From Elymus sibiricus (lineage: Eukaryota; Streptophyta; Magnoliopsida; Poales; Poaceae): a stretch of DNA of 64,000 nt. A program made the translations under genes and the position numbers. Position 1 is the stretch's first letter; each line of letters begins with the position of its first letter. Shown here one piece after another: positions 45,349 to 57,610 of this stretch. Under the pieces are notes generated by a model. That model had not been told where the DNA came from and did no database searches. It worked only from the letters and a program-made list of their open reading frames with translations. The stretch lies in assembly GCA_039707655.1 (NCBI GenBank), contig CM077668.1, positions 398,935,630 through 398,999,629 on the forward strand. Reading direction: 5' to 3'.

Positions 45349-46631
45349 TGTAACACCCCAAAATATTTTCCTTGGGATTTTCAAAATATTTTCTTTAAAA
45401 TAAAATACTTTGAATTATTATGGCCTTTTTCTTCTTCTGCTTCTTCTGTTATGAAAATTATTTTAATTTTTAATTGGGTTTCAAAATTTTAAATGGTTCT
45501 GATTTGGATGGTTTATTAATTGGGTAATTATTTTTGAAAGATCAAAAATATTTTTCATTTAGAAAGTTTCTGGAATAAATAAAATTATTCCATGAAAATG
45601 ATCATTTCACTCCTTTCTAGCACTCCTAAATTCTTCCAATAATTTTTCTGTCACTTCTAAATTATCCCTCAAGTCATTCTCACATTCTAGGGCAATGTCC
45701 AATACTTTCCCACCCCACAAAAATATTTCTCTTATTTTAAATAAATCCCAAAGTTGGAATTTATATTTAGCCTAGTTTCCTTGGTTTACAAAGGAACCAT
45801 ATTTCCCTCAATTCTTCTGCTTCCACCAAAATTACTCCAACAACTAGACAGTACCTATAACCCATTTCACCAAAAACATTTGGTTCCACAGTTCAAAATT
45901 TTCAAATCCCATCCAATTCAAATTTGGACCAGATTCAATTCTGTTGGGCAAAACCCAATTTAATTTGCTCCAAAAATTCTGAAACTTTGCCAAACTCTCT
46001 CTTATGCATCAACACCTCACCACAAAACTTCCCAAAAATTCCTAAAATCCCTAGCACCCTCTGGCATTTCCTCATATACCTCATGTGCACACTGTTCACT
46101 GTCGAAAAATTCAGTTATCTCAACCTGGTTCAGAGAGAGGGGGAGCTCGTCGTGTGCACTGCTCTCCAACCCCTCTCCTTCTCCTCCACGCCTCCTCTCC
46201 TCTTAAATGAGCCACCCCGGACCCCCTGGTCAGCTGCCCGCCGCCGACAGCATAGGAGGTGGCCGGTGCAACAGCCACCGTCCTCGGCCGCGGCAGCTGA
46301 GCAGGTCAACACGGCGCCCGCCGCCTTCACTCCTCCCCGCTGCTCTCTCACCTACTTCTCCTCCACGCGGCAACTTCTCCGCATCATCTCCACACCGACC
46401 ACACTGCCCTGGCCCCGCTGTCAGTCGCCGGAGCCAGTCATCGCCGCCACACCCGTACTCGAGCCTCGCCTCGGATCAGGCCGCAGAGCTCGACGTCGCC
46501 CGCACTGGTGCTTCCAGATAACTCCACTGGCCTCATCAACTCCGCACCGCCCGCGCCCGCCGTCCAAACCTACTTCGCTGGCGGATTAACTCCGGCGTCA
46601 TCCAGTCTGCTTCGGCCGTCCTCGGATCACC

Positions 46632-46638
46632 TATAAAA
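46632..46638 (+). promoter_or_regulatory. TATA box of the element C 5' LTR
   Basis: CTATAAAAGG lies at the 3' side of a CpG-rich block, conserved in the right LTR (TATAAAA, 58894-58900). It is the likely core promoter for the retrotransposon RNA. Confidence 0.6.
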
Positions 46639-48798
46639 GGCCTCCGCGAGCTCCGTTCTAAGCATCCACCATCCACTCTGCCTCCCAAACGAACTACCCC
46701 GCACTCACCCGACCTCGAGGAGGTCGTCTTCCTACTCTCCGACCACCGATCCCCGCCCCCTCCACTGATCAGCGCATCACCACCACTCCATATCCACCGC
46801 TCAAAACTTGCCCGTAATCATATCATGCACCCAGTGATCGATCCCGCACCTCAATTCCACCACAGAAGCTCTCTCCGGCGAGAGCCAACTTCACCCGAAC
46901 CACCATCCGCCGCCGTCGACCTTGCCGTCGTTCGGGTACACGCCGGTGACCACCACCACCACTCACCGGTGCGGAAACACTCCCTGAGCACGACCGCACA
47001 ATCGTCGCCCTCTGATACGCCGGCGATCGTCGCCGGTGATCGCCGCACCTCTTCTGTTCTCGCGCGCGAGCGCGTTCAAATTTGAACCTGATGGGTGGAC
47101 CCCACCCGTCAGCGTTCTCTCTTTTTTCTGTTTTTAAACAGAAGGCATATTCTCTGCTTTACGTCTTCTACGCTGGAAAGCGTACTTCTGCCCGAAGCAT
47201 TTTCTTTTTAAACGCACAGGGACTGGATTTTTGTAGAAAAGCCCCTTGTCTTAAAAGTTTAATCACTTTTAAACCAAAACTCTGATTGAGTTAATTCTTT
47301 TTTTGAAATTCTTATTTTTCACTCTAGTTTTTTTAGTATTTATTTAAAATATTTTGGGACAACTTTTGGTACTGTTGCAAAATTTTGAATTTGAATTTGA
47401 TTTTCCAGATAAGGAAGAGGGAAACTTTGCCGGGAATTTCGAGGGTTCTTCTTCTGACTACTTTGGACAAGGCAAGCATTTTTGAACTTGGGATATGGTG
47501 AATTGCATGCATGGTTGCATTGGTTTGATATTGCACCGCATATGTAGTAATAGTGTATGCATGCATGGTCATGTCACCTTGTGGATTTCTTGCATGCATC
47601 ATGATATCTTGCTAACGTGTGGATATGGTGAGAACCAGGAGTGTACTCCTGCCTTGGATGTGCCGGTGGGCACGGGTCACGTTTTGACACGGTGGTGTCA
47701 CGGTGACATATGTGGAGTATACTGGTCATAATAACAACACCTCCTGAGTCGACCTAGATCGAGTCTTGTTCCGTCACACCTAGCTAAACACCGTGCTGCC
47801 ACGGGTCTTCCCATAAGGGAAGTACGGTTTAGTAAGTTGCTAACCCCTGTCTGTGTACACACCACATAGAGGGCCATGATGAGTGTTTCCACGGCCATGG
47901 ACTAATGCCCGTCATCAGGTCAGGTGGCATGGGTGTATCCGGTCTGGGACCGAGGGGGTAGCACCCCTGTTTGCGCGCCGATATAAATATTGTGATCCCA
48001 TGCTATTCGAGATTGTAGTCTCCCCGACTTAGAGTTTTTCTTGAACGATGCTTTGGGTGATTCCTGGCATCCGGAAAGTTAATCTGGTGTGTGCTGGTCA
48101 GGTGTGTTTTCAACCCAAAGGCCGTAATGGGAATTAGGCAACGTCTCGATGCAGGCTAAAGAAATCCCTTACTTGTGGGTAAAGAGTACACACTCTGCAG
48201 AGTTATAACTATTCGAATAGCCATGTCCGCGGTCAAGGACGTTAGCTGGGCAGGGTCAAGTGTCGGTCCCGGTGTCGGTCTTCGGAGTAAATAATTAAAT
48301 TGAGCATGAATTAATTTGCAGGAAAATTATTGTCACCACTACTAGGGAAAAGCTTATAGACAATCGCTTACTAGTAGCACGCTATATTGACCCACGCTAC
48401 TGCTATTTACTAGTAGCGTGCTATATTAACCCGCGCTACTAGTAAATATTACTAGTAGCGCGTGGCCAAAAATAACACGCTATTAGTAAATATTCTCGAC
48501 CGTGCCCTGCGGACAGACTGTAGTAATAGCGTGGGTTATAAACCTACGCTACTGCTAAGTGGATAGCTATAGCGCCAGTGAGACACCCTGCGCTACCGCT
48601 AGCCTTTCAGTCCAATCCCACACCAGACCACCCCCGATCCATTCCCACCACACCAACCGTCCCAGTCCACTCCCACACCCTACCCACCCCCGATCCAGAT
48701 CCCCTCCACCTCCTCTCCTCTCCTCTCCTCTGCCGCCGGGATCCCCTCCCCATTCTTCTCCGATCTATGTCGTCCCCGTCTCTTCCTCTCTCCAATCC

Positions 48799-49195
48799 AT
48801 GGCCGGATCCTCCGCCATGTACACGTCCTGCAGGCCGCACGCTCGCGCTGCCTTCCTCAACCACCCGGCCGACCAGGCCCATCGCGGCGGCCAGCCCGAG
48901 CTGCTCCCCGCCGCGACATGGAGGCGGGGCGGCACGGAGGCCCCGAGGGCGAGCCTAGCGGCGGCGCGGATGGCGACGGAGGTGGCGGTGTACGAGGTGG
49001 TGCTGCGGTAGGCTGCGCTGGTGGAGGACCTGCAGGGGCGCCAGGCGGCGCGGGAGGCCGAGGCGGGCAGGCGTCGGTGGTGGGACGAGCAGCTGGAGCA
49101 GGAGGGCAACGCCGTGCTCGGCTTTGGCCTCCTCGGTGACGCCTACGACCGCTGCGGCGAGGTCTCCGCCGAGTACGCCAAGGCCTTCTACCTCG
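48799..49195 (+). pseudogene. PSY: Captured phytoene synthase exon 1 fragment
   Basis: The frame from the ATG at 48799 (MAGSSAMYTSCRP) runs through a transit-peptide-like region to EVAVYEVVLR, then TAG at 49009-49011, then AALVEDLQGRQAA and continues to GDAYDRCGEV(S)AEYAK(A)FYLG, ending at a GT donor (CTCG|GTGAGC, 49196). Plant phytoene synthase has VYDVVLKQAALV and RCGEVCAEYAKTFYLG at these places, so the TAG replaces the conserved glutamine (CAG). Phytoene synthase joins two geranylgeranyl diphosphates in plastids as the first carotenoid step. Only the region before the catalytic DELVD domain is present, so no enzyme can be made. Substitutions C to S and T to A also mark decay. Identification rests on remembered family motifs. 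Confidence 0.8.
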
Positions 49196-51064
49196 GTGAG
49201 CCCCTCACTCTGTCACTCACTACTGTGCAACTTTGATGATGCTAATACTGTAGTAGTTAAGCCATCCGTCTCGGCACATTTAGTCCAAATTTGCAAGGAG
49301 TGAGTAATTTAAGCGTAGGATTAACGAATAAAAGATCGTTCGTGTTATTACATCACATAGAAAACACGATGCTACCACTGCCTGAGCAGCAGCTCTTCTG
49401 CTCCAGAATCCTCTCGAGTGGATGACTATCAGGCAGGCAACCAGCCTGAAGCTATCTAGAGTCTAACCAACAACTGTAGTACCGGGATATAAATGGCGAT
49501 TGAATCTGCCGACTTTGGTAGGTGAAGATGGTGCACGTGGGTGCTACGTGCCATGCATCTTGGCCAATCTCAGGGAAATAATCAGTAAAGGCAGCAGTGT
49601 TTAGTCATCCGCCATGGAGAATCGTCAGCGATATTAATTAGTATATCTATATGCTGAAACCAGTCCGCCGATGATATATTACCTATATGCTGAAACCAGT
49701 ATGCAGTTAGGCTCCCATGTGTCTGAATGTAATCGGAGCAACTTTGAATTATTATGTGAAAATTGAAGGACCTTCCTTGCACACGGGTTTGCACATTTTA
49801 TAAAAGCAACCAGGCAAAGCAAACCTTGGCTGCGGTTACTCTAATACTACATAAGATATCTCCAACCCATTTCTGCCGCATAAACGTTTGTCTGGAAGCA
49901 AAGGAGAAGATGAGAAGTCAGTGAAGCAAACCATCATCTACCCTGTCTCCTCTCATTCCACCTAGAATTACAAGCAAGCAAATAGGTGAGCCAACACAAC
50001 GTTGTAGTGCTGCTGCCAGAGAATCAAAGCAGGGTGAAATCTTAACAGAAGCAACAATCAATGGTATACACTTGCTCTGCCTATTTGCATTCGTGCATTT
50101 ACCTACAAGCCTGCAACCCTAGGCCCACACAAAGTGAACCAGATATAACAACCACTCACCTATCAGGCACCAAGCCATCACCTTTGCATTGGTTCCATTG
50201 CATTTGCATCCCATCCCCAACCTTGCTCAATTTGGCATGTGAAGACAACTTATTCAACTGACATGATAACGCTAACCTACGGGCCAAAACTGACAGAATA
50301 TAAACTAGATTGAAAAGACATCACATGGACATTAGTACTGTGCTATGCATACAACATAAGGATGCTGATTTTAGTTTTAAAGTAGTAGACTAATTTTCCC
50401 CTGCTTGCAACTCCTATGCTGAATTACTGATATATGAAACCAGATATTGTTTCTGTCAAGTGTTGGTTTCCTGTTATGATTGATTCCCTACCTAGTATGC
50501 TGGAAAACCTGCATATAGAATTTCATTCTTAAGAGTGTACTGAGGCTAGATTATTTCGTAGCTCAATTTGCAGGGTTTCTCCATGGTTAATATAAATTAT
50601 GCAAGGATCAGAGGGTATGCTGATGCTACTACTAATCATTGTTGGTGAAACAAATGTCATTTGAGAAATCTCGGCCCATTGTTCTTGTTAATGAAGACTG
50701 TTACCAACATTATCCTTTCCTATGTCTCAAAACTGTCAACCTGGCTCATAGAATGATCTTTTTCTTTAGGATTCATGGTTTTTTTTCTTATTATTATACA
50801 TTACAATGAGTTCATTGGATTCACATTCCTTACAACTTCATGCACCTGAGCTATTTGCAGAAGGAGGGGAGCTGGCCATCTTCACGTCTTGAGGCAGTGT
50901 CTTCCTTGGATTCAACAAGGAGGGGACCCAGCCTTCTTCACGTCTCGTGCAACAAGTATGGACCAGCCTCTGGTAGTTACTATTGCTTCATGTGCATGTG
51001 CTAAAAAGAAAGAAAATACCCTACTAGATTTGAATGAGGACGCGAACTAATAAGTTTTTACTTT
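49196..51064. other. Interior of the CACTA element between the two gene fragments
   Basis: About 1.87 kb of AT-rich sequence with no convincing coding frame. It begins at the splice donor of the phytoene synthase fragment and ends just before the dUTPase fragment, so it may contain intron sequence from one or both donors. Two similar stretches containing GGAGGGGA and CTTCACGTCT lie near 50865-50945. I cannot identify anything else. Confidence 0.45.
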
Positions 51065-51277
51065 CCCGACGTGGGTGCATGGGTGATCGACGCGGACTAC
51101 CACAGCCCGGTGGGTGTCGTGCTCTTCAACCACTCGGAGGCGGACTTCGCCGTGAAGCCCGGAGACTGCGTCATGGAGATGATCGTCCAGGTGATTGCGA
51201 CGCCGGAGATCACCGAGGTGGAGGACCTCGACGCCACCGTCCGGCGGGAGGGAGGGTTCGGGTCCACCGGCGTTTGA
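51065..51277 (+). pseudogene. DUT: Captured dUTPase C-terminal fragment
   Basis: The frame reads PDVGAWVIDADY, then VGVVLFNHSEADFAVKPGD, and ends EDLDATVRREGGFGSTGV before a TGA. This matches the C-terminal half of plant dUTP pyrophosphatase (dUTP to dUMP plus PPi, a trimeric enzyme). It covers motif III (GVIDADYRG in active enzymes, here WVIDADYHS), motif IV (R(I/V)AQ, here CVME) and the glycine-rich motif V (GGFGSTG, kept). The first exons with motifs I and II are absent and key residues have changed, so it is inactive. About 200 bp after the stop may be captured 3' UTR. Confidence 0.85.
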
Positions 51278-51891
51278 ACTCCGAGCCTTGGTAGATACAT
51301 CTAGAGAAGTGGTATGGTTGTTTGCGTCTGATGTTAAATCGGATATCGTGATCTCTTCGAGTTGAGATGTTCAATGTTGCATCCATGAACGCTGCAAGTG
51401 CTAAGATGGTTCTGTGACCTTAGTTTATTTTGCACTGACGTGTCTTGATTTCCATCCATGAATACTGCATCTGACATTAACTTTTTTAATTTCTAATTAG
51501 TTAGCTATAGCGTGGGGGTAAAATGGCGCGCTACTAGTACTTAGGATAGTAGTAGTGTAGGTGCGGAATAGTGGTAGCGTGGGTAGCACCGCGCTACTAC
51601 TAACTTTTAAGCTGTAGCGCGGGGTAAAAAACGCGCTACTACTAAAATTTAGATGTAGCGCCTTAGCAGTAGCGCCGGAACCCGCGCTACTAGTATGCAA
51701 AAAAGCAACGCTACTAGTAGTGTTTTTCCTAGTAGTGCACCCTAAGGCCATCATGTATATTTTTTGTTATCATACATGTTATTGCTATTATTATTATTAT
51801 TACTATCCATATTATTGTGGACTAACCCGTTTCTCTTATTTTATTTCCTGAGTGTCTCAGGGGCTGGCTAGACTACCCTGGACACTCGATT

Positions 51892-52238
51892 TTCTTTTCA
51901 AGACCTCTCGTGGCGTCGCTTGAGTTCTCGGGCGGTCCTGTCTCGCTCGATTCTCTTTTAGACACCCGTTTGGCATTTCTTTTCAAGACCTCTCATGGTG
52001 TCGCTTGAGTTCTTGGGCGGTCCTGTCTCGCCCGATTCTCTTTTAGACACCCGTTTGGCATTTCTTTTCAAGACCTCTCGTGGCGTCGCTTGAGTTCTCG
52101 GGCGGTCCTGTCTCGCCCGATTCTCTTTTAGACACCTGTTTGGCATTTCTTTTCAAGACCTCTCGTGGCGTCGCTTGAGTTCTCGGGCGGTCCTGTCTCG
52201 CCCGATTCTCTTTTAGACACCCGTTTGGCATTTCTCTT
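51892..52238 (+). repeat. 85-bp tandem repeat in the left LTR of element C
   Basis: About four head-to-tail copies of a unit containing TTTTCAAGACCTCTCGTGG, TTCTCGGGCGGTCCTGTCTC and TTTTAGACACCCGTTTGGCA. GGGCGGTCCTGTCTCGCCC is partly self-complementary. The right LTR has the same array at about 60765-61110. Confidence 0.85.
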
Positions 52239-52896
52239 GGATTCTCGGGCGGTCCTGTCTCGCCCGATTATCCACTTTTAACTTTCCTTGGTTGTCACTA
52301 ATATTTTATTTACTAATTTTTTTGCTCATGCTAATATTTATCATGCCATAATTTAATTCCAGCCAACATATGCATATCATTTAATCCAGCATGAACATAT
52401 CATTTAATCCATCATGGGCATATGCATTCGGTATATCTTTCGTTCATAATGTTTGCGAGTACATTCCAACGTACTCACAGGCTTGTCCCTGGCTTTTAAT
52501 GTGGCCAGACCTGGAGGAGGATGAGCTTGTGGAGGAAGATTGCGCTAGCGAGCCCGACGCTTAGAGGTGTCCCAGTCAATCAACCTGTGATCTTGGAGTC
52601 TACAACATGTATCATCCGTTGTGTTTCCGCTACACCAATAAAATAGCCAAGCCTGACACTGATGCTTGACTTTATTTTATTGTACCAGTGTTGTACCACC
52701 ACCACACCACTGTGTTATTCCACCACCATAGTATATTGGCAAGTTTGTAATAATTCGTTGAGCACTCTGGCTCAACCCTGTGTAATATTATATTTGTACT
52801 GGTTACCTATATCAAGGAAGTCTACCAGTTGATCTTGGGGCTGGTATGACTTGAGGCCATTCTGTGATTTATCCCAGAAATGGGCCTGACAAACCT

Positions 52897-52909
52897 TGGT
52901 ATCAGAGCC
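52897..52909 (+). other. Primer binding site of element C (initiator tRNA-Met)
   Basis: TGGTATCAGAGCC lies 5 bp after the LTR end (CCTGACA) and matches the common plant initiator-Met PBS. Confidence 0.9.
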
Positions 52910-53155
52910 AGGCCGACTGTAGGAAGCCCTAGGCGCGGACGCTAGCAATAGGGTCAGTACTAACATTTTTAGCATGCATCTCATGCATTTATAATTAAAA
53001 CTGGCATGCATAATTAAATCTGCATGTGTGTTATAACCTGTCACTTCCATGCACTTACGTTTTTGGGAGGGAAATTATTTTCTTTTAAAAGTTTATTTCC
53101 TTCCTTTATATATTTTCTTTTCTCATCGGTGTTACACAAATACCCCAGAAAGAAA

Positions 53156-54270
53156 ATGCATCGTCCCTGGACCCGTTCTATGCCCAGTCCGCCAGAGGAC
53201 AACTTTGCACAGATGGGAAATAATTTCACCCAAGGACAGAGAAGTCAGCAGAGCAACGATTCATCATTTTCACAAGTATGCCGTTTGTATGAACAAAGCC
53301 AGTAGCAGCACCAGGAAATGATGTAGCACTTAATAAATATGGGGAATCACCAAGGACAACATCAACACCGGTCAAAAATTATCTGAACTTCAGAGGACAA
53401 ATCCAACGGTTTTCTATCACACAGACAAACCTCTGGAGGCAGATGATTGGCTGCGTGATATGGAAAGGAAATTGAACATCGCCCAGTGTACGGAACAGGA
53501 AAAAGTACTATATGCTCCGCACTATTTTTCTGGGACAGCTGCATCATGGTGGGAAAATATATGCCACACTCATGGAGCAGATATGACATGGGAACAATTC
53601 AAGGAAAATTTCCGGGGAGCACATATCCCCAATAGTATTATGAAGTTGAAGAAAAGGGAATTTGTGGATCTCAAGCAGTGAGGTACCATGGTAACCCAGT
53701 ACCTGGACCAATTTACTCAGCTGGCCCGGTACGCAAATGACGAATACATGATAGAAAGCAAGAAGATGGAGAAATTTCTTGATGGGCTCGTTCCATCTCT
53801 GAAGTGCCAACTGGTGGTCCACACCTTTCCAGATTTCAAGACACTGGTGGACAAGGCAATTATACTGGAAAACAAGCACCGCAACATGACTGAAATTCGT
53901 AAACGCCGTATGACCCAGTCAGTGCAAGTTCGCAGCAACAGGCCCCGAAATGAATTTCAGAGGCCTGTGGCACCCCGACCAGCAGTTCCAACACCACGAC
54001 TGCAACAGAGCCGTAGCATCTTCAACAACGGGACCATGGACACAACGTTCCGTCCTGGCATTACCTGTTTCACCTGCAGAGAAGAGGGGCATTATGCCAG
54101 GCAATGCCCAAAGCAGGGGAATAATAATATTCAGAAGCGCAACAACAATGGCCGCAACACCAATGCAGCCCCACGACGCAACAACCCCAACAACAATCAA
54201 AGGAAGGGACAGGTGAATCATGTGACATTTGAGGAAGCGCAAAATGCACCGGACATCGTGTCTGGTACAT
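53156..54270 (+). pseudogene. Gag of element C, broken
   Basis: The ATG at 53156 opens MHRPWTRSMPSPPED, after about 250 bp of non-coding leader. Stops follow at 53303 and shortly after, and a 1-bp loss in an A-run near 53377 moves the frame. The capsid region is then clear (DDWLRDMERKLNIAQC, ASWWENICHTHG, WEQFKENFRG). A TGA at 53681 precedes [18 protein letters not shown]. The CCHC zinc knuckle [18 protein letters not shown] is at 54060-54112. The frame is open from 53688 into protease. Gag would package the element RNA. The stops mostly look like CAG to TAG and CGA to TGA changes. Confidence 0.85.
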
Positions 54271-57200
54271 TCCCTGTCAACACAATTAATGCTACAGTTT
54301 TGTTTGATTCTGGAGCTTCGCATTCGTGCATCTCTAAAAGATTTGCTTTGGAGAATCAGTTTTCTTTTTCACCTTTGCAAAATTCATTTGTTATTCAGTC
54401 CCCGGGATCGAAGCAAAGCACATTGTGGTACTGCAAGGATGTGAATATTGAAATACAGGGGATGAAGTTTTCAGCAAACCTTATTGTATTGGAAGCAGTC
54501 GATCTGGACGTTATTTTGGGAATGGACCGGTTGACCACAAATAAAGGCTTCATAGACTGCTACAACCGCACAGTGACTCTCACTAATTGTCAAGGGAAGA
54601 CAATAAAATTTGGCACAAGGAAGATTTCTACTTCACAGGGAAAATTAAATCAAGTTGATACGACAGAGTTAAGCAAGGTTCCGGTGGTATGCGAATACCC
54701 CGATGTATTTCCAGAGGAGCTACCAGGCATGCCGCCTGATCGTGAAATTGAATTTGTTATTGAACTAGCACCCGGGATGACACCCATTTACAAGAAGCCT
54801 TATCATATGGCTCCGACAGAATTGGCTGAGCTAAAGAAACAAATAAAGGAATTAATGGAAAAAGGTTATGTTCGACCCATCTCATCACCATGGGGATCGC
54901 CGGTTTTATTTGCCAAGAAAAAGGATGGTACCCTGAGGTTATGTATTGATTACAGGGCACTCAATATGGCTACCATCAAAAATAAATATCCACTGCCAAG
55001 AATCAACGACCTGTTCGAGCAACTGGCAGAAGCCAAGGTATTCTCAAAAATAGGCTTGAGGTCAGGCTACCATCAATTAAGAATTCGATCGTCAGACATA
55101 CCCAAGACTGCCTTTACCACCAGATACGGGTTATATGAGTTCACAGTGATGCCCTTCGGTTTGACCAACGCTCCTGCTTATTTTGTACATCTCATGAACA
55201 AGGTTTTCATGAAATACTTGGACAAGTTCGTGGTCGTGTTCATTGATGATATACTTATTTATTCCAAGACACCGGAGGAACATGAGAAACATCTTCGGAT
55301 AGTCCTGGAAGAATTACGGAAAAATCAACTATATGCCAAATTCAGCAAATGTGAATTTTGGTTACGAGAAGTTGGTTTTTTGGGACACATACTGGCAAAG
55401 GATGGGATAGCAGTGGACCCAAGCAAAGTAAAAGATGTCTTAGGGTGGAAGCAACCCACCAACGTGACTGAGGTCAGAAGTTTTCTTGGTTTGGCTGGCT
55501 ACTACCGGCAGTTTATTGAAGGATTCTCCACCATAGCCAAACCCATGACCCAGCTACTCAAGAAAGATAAAAAGTTTGAGTGGACCGAAGCTTGCGAGAA
55601 AAGTTTCCAGGAATTAAAGAAGAGGTTAACCACGGCACCTGTTCTGATCGTGCCAGATGTGCACAAGAATTTTGAAATATATTGTGACACTTCCAGGAAG
55701 GGACTTGGATGTGTACTAATGCAAGAGGGAAAGGTCGTAGCATACGCTTCAAGACAACTACGACGGCACAAAGAAAATTACCCTACCCATGATTTGGAGT
55801 TAGCAGCGGTAATACATGCACTCTAGGAATGGCGACATTACCTTCTTGGTAATCGATGCGAGATATACACGGACCAAAAAAGTCTTAAGTATATATTCAC
55901 CCAGCAAGAATTAAACTTGAGACAGCGTCGCTGGCTCAAGTTAATTAAGGATTATGATGTGGGAATTCATTACCATCTGGATAAAGCAAATGTTGTGGCA
56001 GACGCTCTCAGCGGAAACCCATGCACCGACAGTGATAGAATGCAATTCTCACAGCACGAGTTCAACCAGGAATTTGCCAAACTTAATATGGTTCTAGTCA
56101 CGGAAGGAACCATGGCCCGTTTAGAAGTGAAATCAACACTGGAGGATCAGATCAAAGAAGCTCAAAAAGGACACCCCAGCATCGAAGGAATTAAAAAGAA
56201 AGTAACTTCAGGCAAGGCATCTGAATTTACCATTGACTCCCAAGGAATCCTATGGTACGGAAAAAGATTATGCGTACCCAACAAGGAAGAGCTAAAGCAA
56301 CAAATTTTGGCAGAAGCTCATACCACCCCGTACTCCATTCACCCAGGAGGAACCAAGATGTACAAGGATTTACAGGAAATTTTTTGGTGGCACGGGATGA
56401 AAAGGGATATCGCCGTATATGTCGCACGGTGTGACTCCTGTCAGCGTATAAAGGCAGAACATCAGAGGCCAGCAGGATTATTACAGCCACTCAGAGTGCC
56501 TGAATGGAAATGGGATGAAATAGGAATGGATTTTATTGTTGGATTACCAAGGTCACGACACGGGAATGATGCTATCTGGGTTATCACAGATTTATTAACC
56601 AAGGTGGCACATTTTATTCCGGTAAAAACAACATATTCGACACAGAGGCTTGCTAGGTTATACCTCTCCCGAATTGTTTGCTTACACGGAGTACCCAAGA
56701 CCATAGTATCTGACAGAGGCACTCAGTTTGTCTCTAGGTTTGGGATCATCTGCAGCAAGCCTTAGGGACCCAACTGGTGTTCAGCATAGCATACCACCCG
56801 CAGACAGGAGGACAGACAGAACGGGTAAATCAAATATTGGAAGAGATGCTGAGAGCATGTGTGCTTACTTATGGAGTCAGCTGGGAAGATAGTTTGCCAT
56901 ATGCGGAATTTTCATACAACAATAGTTATCAAGCCAGTTTAAAAATGTCACCCTTCGAAGCCCTGTACGGACAGAGATGCCGTACCCCACTCAATTGGTC
57001 TGAGACCGGAGACAGCCGAATCTTCGGGCCGGAAGTTCTCAAAGAAGCAGAAATGAAGGTAAAACTTATCCGAGACAGACTAAAAGCAGCTCAGAACCGT
57101 CAGAAGAGCTACTACGATCAGAAGCACCGTCAGATCTGTTTTGAAACCGATGAATACGTGTATCTCAGAGTATCCCCAATGAGGGGACTACAGAGATTTA

Positions 57201-57598
57201 AAGTTAAAGGAAAATTGGCACCGAGATTTATTGGACCGTTCAGAATAATTGCAAGAAGAGGCAAGGTTGCCTACCAGCTGGAGCTACCCACAGAATTATC
57301 GGATTTCACGATGTGTTTCACATGTCACAGCTAAGAAGATGTGTCAGTAACCCGGAAAAGCAAGTCCAGCATCAAGACCTGGACATCCAACCAGACCTTA
57401 CATATAGGGAACGTCCTATAAAGATTTTGGAGGAGTCTGAACGGAGAACCTGACAGAGCGTGATAAAATTCTACAAAGTTCAGTGGAGTAATCACTCCGA
57501 GGAAGAAGCAACATGGGAAAGAGAGGATCACCTGAGGATTGAATATCCGTACCTGTTTGAGGGACAGCTGAAATCTCGGGGACGAGATTTTTCTTAAG
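54271..57598 (+). pseudogene. Chromovirus pol of element C: PR-RT-RH-IN-chromodomain, broken
   Basis: Protease ([12 protein letters not shown], about 54300), RT ([20 protein letters not shown] in part; catalytic [11 protein letters not shown] at about 55237-55269), RNase H ([13 protein letters not shown], 55672), integrase zinc region (HPGGTKMYK and CDSCQRIK, 56340-56450) and DDE core ([26 protein letters not shown]) follow in gypsy order. The C-terminus after GPFRII includes a chromodomain-like FYKVQWSNHSEEEATWE, which in chromoviruses guides insertion to heterochromatin. Damage: TAG at 55824, a 1-bp loss near 56738, a 1-bp loss near 57307 and a TGA near 57451. Confidence 0.88.
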
Positions 57599-57607
57599 GA
57601 GGGTAGC
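57595..57607 (+). other. Polypurine tract of element C
   Basis: AAGGAGGGTAGC lies just before the right LTR start TGTAACACC at 57611. Confidence 0.75.
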
Positions 57608-57610
57608 TGT

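Larger units (their letters stand above)
48337..51737. mobile_element. Non-autonomous CACTA transposon carrying host gene fragments
   Basis: The terminal inverted repeats are CACTACTAGGGAAAA (48337-48351) and its complement (CACTACTAGGAAAAA read from 51737). The target duplication is cac (48334-48336 and 51738-51740). The empty site TGTCACCCTAAGG is preserved in the right LTR of element C at about 60601-60613. Subterminal regions (48350-48600 and 51505-51730) hold many GCGCTACTAGTA-type repeats in both orientations, as is usual for CACTA elements. No transposase is encoded. The interior contains a phytoene synthase exon fragment and a dUTPase fragment, both on the plus strand. Confidence 0.92.
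45349..52891 (+). repeat. Left (5') LTR of element C, carrying a CACTA insertion
   Basis: Without the transposon at 48337-51737 this matches the right LTR along its length. Its first 800 bp are AT-rich. A CpG-rich block at about 46190-47080 contains a TATA box (46632-46638). The 3' part has an 85-bp tandem repeat. Proline- and arginine-rich open frames in the CpG block are compositional and differ between the two LTRs, so I do not call them genes. Confidence 0.9.

Noticed and set aside
46130..47085. Several open frames of 65-221 codons rich in Pro, Arg and Ser in the LTRs of element C (also at 58390-59350).
   Set aside because: They lie in a CpG-rich LTR block, overlap in several frames and strands, and are not preserved between the two LTRs. 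They are compositional, not genes.
48799..49195. A functional phytoene synthase gene.
   Set aside because: Only part of exon 1 is present, it has an in-frame stop, and it sits inside a CACTA element with no downstream catalytic exons nearby.
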